A DNA stretch of 7,113 bases from positions 1 through 7,113 of the forward strand of contig NZ_JBDSLS010000266.1 of the NCBI RefSeq assembly GCF_039916245.1. The letters are read 5' to 3'. This stretch comes from Gelidibacter sp039916245. GTDB lineage: Bacteria; Bacteroidota; Bacteroidia; Flavobacteriales; Flavobacteriaceae. Under the pieces are notes generated by a model. The model was not told the origin of the DNA. It did not search any database and saw only the letters and a list, made by a program, of their open reading frames with translations. Positions 1 to 4,812 of the stretch are shown in pieces; the first letter of the stretch is position 1; each line of letters opens with the position of its first letter. Both the position numbers and the translations under genes were made by a program.

Positions 1-2
1 TC

Positions 3-527
3 GGTAAAAACTGTTATATAGGCCCTGGAGCGGCGATTCGTGGCGATTGGGGACAGATTATTTTAGAAGATGGCGTCAACGTTCAGGAAAACTGTACGGT
101 GCACATGTTTCCTGGGAAATCGATTACTCTAAAAGAAGGTGCCCATGTTGGGCATGGCGCGATTATTCATGGTGCTAATTTAGGTAGAAATTGTTTGATT
201 GGAATGAATTCCGTCATCATGGATGATGCCGAAATTGGCGATGAAAGCATCGTCGGAGCTATGTCATTTGTCAAAGCCGAAACCATTATTCCAAATCGAA
301 GTTTGGTCGTTGGCAATCCGGCAAAAGTGATTAAAGAAGTCAGTGATGAGATGATCGCATGGAAAACCAAAGGCACCCAGCTTTATCAGCAATTACCTGC
401 CGATTGTCATGAAAGTTTAAGGGAAGTGGAGCCGTTGAGGGAAGTGCCTGAGCATATGAAAATGCAGGAAGGCGTTTATGATACTTTGAGGGATTACTTC
501 CTGCGCAAGCAGGAATCTCGTGATTAA
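3..527 (+). CDS. paaY: PaaY-type hexapeptide-repeat thioesterase, 5' truncated by window edge
   Basis: The reading frame is open from base 3, so the first ATG inside the window (99) is not the real start; 174 residues are visible and roughly 30 N-terminal residues are missing compared with the ~196-residue E. coli PaaY. The protein is a left-handed beta-helix of hexapeptide repeats in the gamma-carbonic anhydrase superfamily. The three His expected to bind metal are visible: the His of NCTVH (codon 96-98) and the pair five residues apart in HGAIIH (153-155 and 168-170). The C-terminal stretch AWKTKGT...LREVEPLRE is close to E. coli PaaY and separates it from generic gamma-carbonic anhydrases. 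Known PaaY proteins are cytoplasmic thioesterases that remove a dead-end CoA thioester formed during aerobic phenylacetate degradation. The gene lies on the same strand as the 2-oxo acid dehydrogenase genes, 272 bp upstream. Family assignment is firm; the exact substrate is inferred. Confidence 0.9.
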   Translation, partial: GKNCYIGPGAAIRGDWGQIILEDGVNVQENCTVHMFPGKSITLKEGAHVGHGAIIHGANLGRNCLIGMNSVIMDDAEIGDESIVGAMSFVKAETIIPNRSLVVGNPAKVIKEVSDEMIAWKTKGTQLYQQLPADCHESLREVEPLREVPEHMKMQEGVYDTLRDYFLRKQESRD

Positions 528-593
528 ATGCTGAATTATGAGTGTACGACGCATTACATACAAGAAAAGGATAAAGAACATAAGTTGAAGTAG

Positions 594-729
594 TTGGGCG
601 TTACCCTAAAGGGTCAGGCTTTCCGCTATATCTTTTTTGTGAAAAACAAAAAAGGATGTCGCTGCAAATGCGAAGCATTCACGAGCACTTCTTATTAAAA
701 TAATAGTGAACGAGTAATCCTTAACGCAA
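594..729 (-). repeat. Compound palindromic interspersed repeat, copy 1
   Basis: Non-coding element between paaY and the E2 gene. Read on the minus strand it starts TTGCGTTAAGGATT and ends with AGCGGAAAGCCTGACC, then ...AACGCCCAA, the same end blocks as the element at 2256-2327, which lies in the opposite direction. Internal structure: ACCCT/AGGGT hairpin at 604-615; a perfect 8-bp hairpin TTTTTTGT (633-640) with ACAAAAAA (646-653) around a GAAAA loop; AATGC/GCATT hairpin at 667-679; and a CACT..TTAT/ATAA..AGTG hairpin at 686-708. The last two (about 666-714) look like extra material inserted between the family's conserved blocks. The form resembles short interspersed repeats I recall from flavobacterial intergenic regions; I know no established name or function. 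It fills half of the 272-bp gap and could affect readthrough into the E2 gene. Confidence 0.6.
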
Positions 730-799
730 AAGTCATCATATTCATAAAAGTTTCATAAGCACTGATATTTTAAAACTTTCAGGTTCAAAAATAAAGAAA

Positions 800-2116
800 A
801 TGAGTAAAGAAGAGAGATTCCCACTTTCGTGGGAATTAAAAATGCCCAAAATGGGCGAATCAATAACCGAAGGAACCATCATCAACTGGCTCATCAACGA
901 AGGCGATTCGTTTGAAGAAGGCGACATCATTTTGGAAGTAGGAACTGATAAGGTCGATAATGAAGTCCCAGCGCCAGTATCTGGAAAGTTGGTAAAAACC
1001 ATGTGCAAAGCTAAAGATGTTGTTCCCGTTGGACAAGTGATGGCTATCTTGGAAGTTTCTGAAGAGGCGACGTCTCCAAAAAAGGAAGTTGTCATTTCGA
1101 ACGCTAGTGAGAAATCACATCAAGAGAAAAAGAATGTTTCCAAACCAAAGTCAACAGCTTCAGTTTCAACTTCGAGTTCATTTTCAACTTCAAATACTTT
1201 CTTCTCGCCATTAATCATTGCCATTGCCAAAGAACAGCACATCAGTTTTGAAGAATTAGCACGAATCCCTGCCACAGGAAACGAAGGCAGACTCCGTAAA
1301 AGCGATCTATTTAGTTATATTGAAGACGGACGACCGTACAAATTTGCGCAACCTATAATTCAAGACTCAACAGCCTATCGAATTCCACAACTGAGTTTCG
1401 ATAAAGGCAAAGGTAAAATCATTGAAATGGACCGCATGCGCCAAATGATTGCCGATCACATGGTGTATTCTAAACATACCTCGCCACATGTTACGGCGTA
1501 TGTGGAGGCCGATATGACCAATATGGTCAATTGGCGAAATGCCAATAAAGATGCATTTCAAGAAAAATATGGGGAACGTTTAACGTTTACACCATTATTT
1601 GTGGAAGCAGTCGCCAAAGCAGTCAAGGATTTTCCAAATATCAATGCCTCTGTGGATGGTAATAACATCATCGTAAAAGAGGATATCAATATCGGAATGG
1701 CCACCGCTTTGCCGAGTGGAAACTTAATAGTTCCAGTGGTAAAAAACGCAGACACCAAAGATTTAAAAGCTTTAGCCGAAAATGTCAATGAATTAGCAGC
1801 AAAAGCAAGAGAAAATAGATTAGGAGGCGACGACATTAAAGGCAGCACCTTTACAATATCAAACGTAGGAACTTTTGGAAGTGTCATGGGAACGCCCATT
1901 ATCAATCAACCCGAAGTGGCCATTTTGGCCTTAGGAATTATTAAAAAACGCCCCGAAGTCATTGAAACCGACAAAGGCGATGAAATTGCGATTCGAAGCA
2001 TGATGTATCTGTCACTTTCTTTTGACCATCGTGTTGTGGATGGATTTTTAGGTGGAAGTTTTGTGCGTCGGGTTGCCGATTATTTTGAACAGTTTGATAT
2101 TAGTAGAAACATATAA
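800..2116 (+). CDS. 2-oxo acid dehydrogenase E2, dihydrolipoyl acyltransferase
   Basis: A 438-residue E2 core subunit of a cytoplasmic 2-oxo acid dehydrogenase complex; it moves the acyl group made by E1 from a swinging lipoyl arm onto CoA. Domain order: one lipoyl domain at about residues 11-86 with the lipoylated Lys51 in GTDKVDNEV; a flexible Ser/Lys-rich linker at about 87-133; a peripheral subunit-binding domain at about 134-175 (SPLIIAIAKE...GNEGRLRKSDLFSYI); a second short linker; and the catalytic acyltransferase domain from about 205 to the end, with active-site HRVVDG at 410-415 (His410, Asp414) and the usual STFTISNVG at 349-357. All key residues are present and the length is normal for a single-lipoyl E2. 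The ATG at 800 is the first in frame and gives a correct N-terminus just before the lipoyl domain; upstream is A-rich (AATAAAGAAA) with no Shine-Dalgarno. The partner E1 follows after 221 bp. Branched-chain (bkd-like) or aryl 2-oxo acids are possible substrates; sequence alone does not decide. Confidence 0.95.
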   Translation: MSKEERFPLSWELKMPKMGESITEGTIINWLINEGDSFEEGDIILEVGTDKVDNEVPAPVSGKLVKTMCKAKDVVPVGQVMAILEVSEEATSPKKEVVISNASEKSHQEKKNVSKPKSTASVSTSSSFSTSNTFFSPLIIAIAKEQHISFEELARIPATGNEGRLRKSDLFSYIEDGRPYKFAQPIIQDSTAYRIPQLSFDKGKGKIIEMDRMRQMIADHMVYSKHTSPHVTAYVEADMTNMVNWRNANKDAFQEKYGERLTFTPLFVEAVAKAVKDFPNINASVDGNNIIVKEDINIGMATALPSGNLIVPVVKNADTKDLKALAENVNELAAKARENRLGGDDIKGSTFTISNVGTFGSVMGTPIINQPEVAILALGIIKKRPEVIETDKGDEIAIRSMMYLSLSFDHRVVDGFLGGSFVRRVADYFEQFDISRNI

Positions 2117-2124
2117 TGATGATA

Positions 2125-2187
2125 AGACCTGACAGGTTTCTACTTGTCCGCCGAAGTTTCAGCTAAGGAGGAAAATCTGTCAGGTCT
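2125..2187. repeat. Long inverted repeat after the E2 gene (15-bp arms)
   Basis: The arms AGACCTGACAGGTTT (2125-2139) and AAATCTGTCAGGTCT (2173-2187) are complementary over 15 positions with a single G-U wobble, enclosing a 33-nt loop. It starts 8 bp after the E2 stop codon, so its RNA would fold into a strong hairpin at the 3' end of the E2 message. There is no T-tract after the right arm, so it is not a classical intrinsic terminator; it could stabilise the 3' end or separate E2 from E1 expression. The GACCTGACAGG arm is a motif I recall as recurrent in flavobacterial intergenic regions, but copy number cannot be seen here. Confidence 0.75.
2147..2172. repeat. Small palindromic module nested in the loop of the 2125-2187 repeat
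   Basis: Inside the loop, TCCGCC (2147-2152) faces GGAGGA (2167-2172), complementary except for one position, with an A/G-rich core (GAAGTTTCAGCTAA). It resembles another short palindrome common in Bacteroidota genomes (TCCGCCGAAG...). Its placement almost filling the loop of a larger inverted repeat suggests one mobile palindrome landed inside another. It also holds AAGGAGG, which looks like a ribosome binding site but has no start codon at a suitable distance. Confidence 0.45.
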
Positions 2188-2198
2188 GAATCCCATTT

Positions 2199-2218
2199 AC
2201 GTTAGGGATTACGAATCC
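2199..2218 (+). repeat. Fragment sharing the left end of the 2256-2327 repeat
   Basis: CGTTAGGGATT at 2200-2210 recurs exactly at 2257-2267, where it begins the second repeat copy. Here it is followed directly by a small hairpin, GGATT-ACG-AATCC (2206-2218), and the rest of the element is missing. It is best read as a truncated copy or the remnant of a tandem arrangement. Between the two copies is a 12-bp perfect palindrome, ATTTTTAAAAAT (2225-2236). Confidence 0.4.
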
Positions 2219-2255
2219 AATTTCATTTTTAAAAATAGGAATTCTTGATAACGCT

Positions 2256-2327
2256 GCGTTAGGGATTGCAGTGAAAAGCCCACAGCGAAGCGAGGACTTG
2301 TAACGGAAAGCCCGCCCGAACGCCCAA
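2256..2327 (+). repeat. Interspersed palindromic repeat, copy 2
   Basis: Starts GCGTTAGGGATTGCAG and ends ACGGAAAGCCCGCCCGAACGCCCAA. The same terminal blocks, with a few changes, make up the element at 594-729 read on the other strand; only the middle differs (here GTGAAAAGCCCACAGCG and AAGCGAGGACTTG). The two copies therefore flank the E2 gene in opposite orientation. The right end lies only 10 bp before the ATG of the E1 gene, so this repeat makes up nearly the whole 5' leader of that gene, and any dedicated E1 promoter must lie within or before it. Confidence 0.6.
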
Positions 2328-2337
2328 AAAATAAATC

Positions 2338-4464
2338 ATGAGTAATATAACCAAAGAAATTTTACATAAAGCATTCGCAAACCTTTGTACCGCCAAAGCC
2401 ATGGCCGAGTTGTACGAAGCCAATTTTAAGCAAGTGTCCAAATACGTGCACGCCACTTCAAGAGGTCATGAGTCGATTCAGATTGCACTCGGAATGCAGT
2501 TATTGCCACAGGATTATGCGTTTCCATATTATAGAGATGATGCGATGTTATTAGCCTTTGGATTAAAACCTTACGATTTGATGTTGCAATTATTAGCTAA
2601 AAAAGACGACCCGTTTTCTGGCGGGCGTACTTATTATGCGCATCCGAGTTTGAGAGATATCGACAAGCCAAAAATTCCGCACCAATCGTCGGCGACTGGG
2701 ATGCAAGCGATTCCTGCGACGGGTGTTGCATTGGGTTTTAAATATCGTGAGAGTGAAACTTTCTTTGAAGAGGTAAACACCGCAAAAGAAAATTTTGAAA
2801 TCGATTACGATGCGTCTGTTCATTCACGAGATTCCCGCCTTCGCGGTAATGCACCCATTGTAGTGTGTTCTTTAGGCGATGCCTCGGTTACTGAAGGAGA
2901 AGTCGCAGAAGCTTTTCAGATGGCCGTCTTGAAAAAGTTGCCCATTTTGTATTTGGTGCAAGATAATGGTTGGGATATTTCGGCCAATGCTGAAGAGATT
3001 AGAGCACAAGATGCTTTTGAATATGCTAAAGGATTCAAAGGCTTGGAAGCTATCACAATTGATGGTGCCAATTTTATAGAAAGCTATGAGGCCGTTGAAA
3101 AAGTCATTGCCACCATTCGTAAAGAACGCCGACCATTTTTGATTCATGCAAAAGTACCTTTGTTAAATCATCATACCTCTGGCGTACGAATGGAATGGTA
3201 TCGTGATGATTTGGAAGAAGCACGATCACGGGATCCTTATCCAGTATTGAAACAACAGATGTTGGATCATGGATTTTCTGTGGAAGAAATCGAATCCATA
3301 GAAAAGGAATGCAGAGCAACCGTAGAGACAGATTATCATCTGTCTCTGCAAGCCGAAGACCCCAAACCACAGGATCTATTCACGCACGATTTTGCGCCCA
3401 CACCAATCACGGAAGAAAAAGGCGAACGCACCCCAAAAGGTGCCGAGAAAGTCGTAATGGTAGATTGTGCCTTATTTGCCGTAGAAGAATTAATGGCCAA
3501 ACACAAAGAATGTTTGTTATACGGACAGGATGTGGGTGCAAGGCTAGGAGGCGTATTTAGGGAAGCAGCAACCTTGGCTCAAAAGTTTGGGGATGATCGC
3601 GTGTTCAATACGCCCATTCAAGAAGCCTTTATCGTGGGCTCGACGGTAGGTATGAGCGCGGTTGGATTAAAGCCAATCGTTGAGGTTCAGTTTGCCGATT
3701 ATATTTGGCCAGGACTGAATCAATTATTTACGGAAGTCAGTAGGAGCTGTTATTTATCCAACGGAAAATGGCCAGTAAGCATGATTCTTCGGGTGCCGAT
3801 TGGTGCTTATGGCAGTGGTGGCCCTTACCATTCGTCTTCAGTGGAAAGTATTGTAACGAACATCAGAGGGATAAAAATCGCCTATCCAAGTAATGGTGCT
3901 GATTTAAAAGGCTTGATGAAAGCGGCGTATTACGATCCAAATCCTGTGATTATTTTGGAGCATAAAGGTTTGTATTGGAGTAAAGTGCCAGGAACTAAAG
4001 GGGCGACTTCGGTTGAGCCGGCAGAAGATTACGTATTGCCATTTGGAAAGGCTTGGGTTTTACAAGAAATCTGGAAGCAAGAAAATGTCGAAACCTTAAC
4101 CATTGTCACTTATGGCATGGGCGTCCATTGGGCGTATAATGCTTCAGGCGAAATGGGTCTGCGAAACCAAGTCGAAATCATAGATTTGCGGACCTTATTT
4201 CCTTTAGATGAGGATACCATTATGAAATCGGTCAAAAAAACAGGAAAATGTCTGGTCGTCACGGAAGAACCTTCCAATAATTCTTTTGCTAGAGCGTTGG
4301 CAGGTAAAATTCAAGAGGAATGTTTTAGGTTTTTAGATGCGCCCGTAATGACTATTGGTAGTGAGAATATGCCTGCGATTCCGCTGAATTCCATATTAGA
4401 GGAAACGATGATTCCCTCAACGGAGAAGGTAAAATTGAAAATAAATGAGTTACTCAATTACTGA
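2338..4464 (+). CDS. Fused alpha-beta 2-oxo acid dehydrogenase E1 (thiamine diphosphate dependent)
   Basis: A 708-residue cytoplasmic enzyme that decarboxylates a 2-oxo acid with thiamine diphosphate and transfers the acyl group to the lipoyl arm of E2. Alpha and beta chains, separate in many bacteria, are joined here. Alpha part, about residues 5-320: SRGHESIQIALG (41-52), PYYRDDAM (63-70) and the cofactor motif beginning GD (180-181) and ending DN (209-210), followed by HHTSGVRMEWYRDD (278-291). A linker at about 325-368 leads to the beta part: EELMAKHKECLLYGQDVG, the catalytic-site Glu in TPIQEAF (Glu429), FADYIWPGLNQL (452-463), GPYHSS with His498, and a transketolase C-terminal domain from about 585. 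An extra segment sits just before the cofactor motif (about 138-171), and part of it, residues 162-171 HSRDSRLRGN, is encoded by a palindromic repeat. The ATG at 2338 gives the normal N-terminus. Branched-chain specificity is the usual annotation; aryl substrates are possible given the nearby paaY. Confidence 0.94.
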   Translation: MSNITKEILHKAFANLCTAKAMAELYEANFKQVSKYVHATSRGHESIQIALGMQLLPQDYAFPYYRDDAMLLAFGLKPYDLMLQLLAKKDDPFSGGRTYYAHPSLRDIDKPKIPHQSSATGMQAIPATGVALGFKYRESETFFEEVNTAKENFEIDYDASVHSRDSRLRGNAPIVVCSLGDASVTEGEVAEAFQMAVLKKLPILYLVQDNGWDISANAEEIRAQDAFEYAKGFKGLEAITIDGANFIESYEAVEKVIATIRKERRPFLIHAKVPLLNHHTSGVRMEWYRDDLEEARSRDPYPVLKQQMLDHGFSVEEIESIEKECRATVETDYHLSLQAEDPKPQDLFTHDFAPTPITEEKGERTPKGAEKVVMVDCALFAVEELMAKHKECLLYGQDVGARLGGVFREAATLAQKFGDDRVFNTPIQEAFIVGSTVGMSAVGLKPIVEVQFADYIWPGLNQLFTEVSRSCYLSNGKWPVSMILRVPIGAYGSGGPYHSSSVESIVTNIRGIKIAYPSNGADLKGLMKAAYYDPNPVIILEHKGLYWSKVPGTKGATSVEPAEDYVLPFGKAWVLQEIWKQENVETLTIVTYGMGVHWAYNASGEMGLRNQVEIIDLRTLFPLDEDTIMKSVKKTGKCLVVTEEPSNNSFARALAGKIQEECFRFLDAPVMTIGSENMPAIPLNSILEETMIPSTEKVKLKINELLNY
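2821..2850 (+). repeat. Palindromic repeat inserted in frame within the E1 gene
   Basis: These 30 bp encode residues 162-171 (HSRDSRLRGN). ATTCCCGC (2831-2838) faces GCGGTAAT (2843-2850) with one mismatch and a CTTC loop. The ATTCCCGCCTTCGCGG core is characteristic of a palindromic repeat widespread in bacterial intergenic DNA, whose spurious translations typically read DSRLRGN or, in another frame, IPAKAGI. The frame is kept with no stop, and the peptide lies immediately before the beta strand APIVVCSLGD leading into the cofactor site. CATTCACGAG at its left end also occurs at 676-685 inside the other repeat (594-729). Confidence 0.7.
3322..3349 (+). repeat. Perfect hairpin inside the E1 coding region, between alpha and beta parts
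   Basis: AGAGACAGAT (3324-3333) and ATCTGTCTCT (3338-3347) pair perfectly over 10 bp around a TATC loop, and can be extended by a G-U and a G-C pair. It encodes about residues 329-338 (VETDYHLSLQ), at the end of the alpha part just before the charged, Pro-rich linker to the beta part. A stem this long and perfect is unusual within a coding sequence. It may be a second palindromic insertion, a message-level structure, or chance. Confidence 0.6.
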
Positions 4465-4526
4465 TTAGAGTTAAAGTTACGTCTTGATACTTAGTAGTTT
4501 TACAGTGAACATTAAAACTCAGTATT

Positions 4527-4766
4527 ATGAAAAAAGTAATTTTTATGACGATTATGGCTCTTTTCTTATCTCTGTCTTTTACATCATGTAGAGAGCAAAC
4601 AGAAAAAGAAAAAGTTATCAAGGAGATGAATGATCAAGGTGCCGAAGTCAAAGTGAAAAGAGATGGTGATAAGATAAAAATGGAAACTGACGATAAAAAG
4701 GTGAAAATCAAGACCGATAGTGATGGCGATGTCAAGATCAAGAAGAAAACAAAAGATAATGAATAA
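4527..4766 (+). CDS. Small Lys/Asp-rich lipoprotein of unknown function
   Basis: A 79-residue protein. Residues 1-20 form a lipoprotein signal peptide: MKK, a hydrophobic core (VIFMTIMALFLSLSF), then the lipobox FTSC with Cys21 as the lipidated residue, so it should be membrane-anchored in the envelope. The mature part begins REQTEKEK and continues as an alternating pattern of Val/Ile/Met with Lys/Asp (EVKVKRDGDKIKME, KKVKIKTDSDGD, VKIKKK), suggesting short amphipathic beta strands or repeats built around DGD turns. No known domain is recognised. Similar small charged lipoproteins are common in flavobacteria and I know no assigned function. The gene lies 62 bp after E1 and ends just before a strong terminator. 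I saw no clear Bacteroidota promoter match (TAnnTTTG) upstream, so it may be read through from E1. Confidence 0.8.
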   Translation: MKKVIFMTIMALFLSLSFTSCREQTEKEKVIKEMNDQGAEVKVKRDGDKIKMETDDKKVKIKTDSDGDVKIKKKTKDNE

Positions 4767-4774
4767 TTAAATTC

Positions 4775-4812
4775 AAAACAAAAACGACTCTGTAAAGAGT
4801 CGTTTTTGTTTT
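4775..4812. terminator. Bidirectional intrinsic terminator between convergent genes
   Basis: AAAACAAAAACGACTCT (4775-4791) and AGAGTCGTTTTTGTTTT (4796-4812) are perfect 17-bp complements around a GTAA loop. The GC-containing core CGACTCT/AGAGTCG is followed by a T-tract on each strand, so it can stop transcription of the lipoprotein gene (plus) and of the SulP gene (minus). The last two bases overlap the TAA stop codon of the SulP gene (4811-4813). Confidence 0.95.

Noticed and set aside
742..1905. Several open frames of 60-120 codons antisense to the E2 gene
   Set aside because: They lie opposite a fully convincing E2 with intact domains, show no recognisable protein family and have compositions expected of shadow frames.
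594..2327. Insertion sequence or composite transposon made by the inverted repeats around E2
   Set aside because: No transposase, no target-site duplication visible, and the elements are too short; E2 is a normal chromosomal gene.
2117..2337. Possible thiamine diphosphate riboswitch before the E1 gene
   Set aside because: E1 enzymes use the cofactor but do not make it, and the conserved CUGAGA-type core was not found; the region is explained by repeats.
3309..3560. An 83-codon Arg-rich frame on the plus strand within E1
   Set aside because: Out-of-frame shadow of the E1 gene; E1 is continuous here with conserved motifs on both sides.
4484..4502. Bacteroidota-type promoter (TTG and TAGTTTTA) before the lipoprotein gene
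   Set aside because: The -7-like element lacks the final G and the TTG is only about 8 bp away, far short of the usual spacing of around 20 bp.
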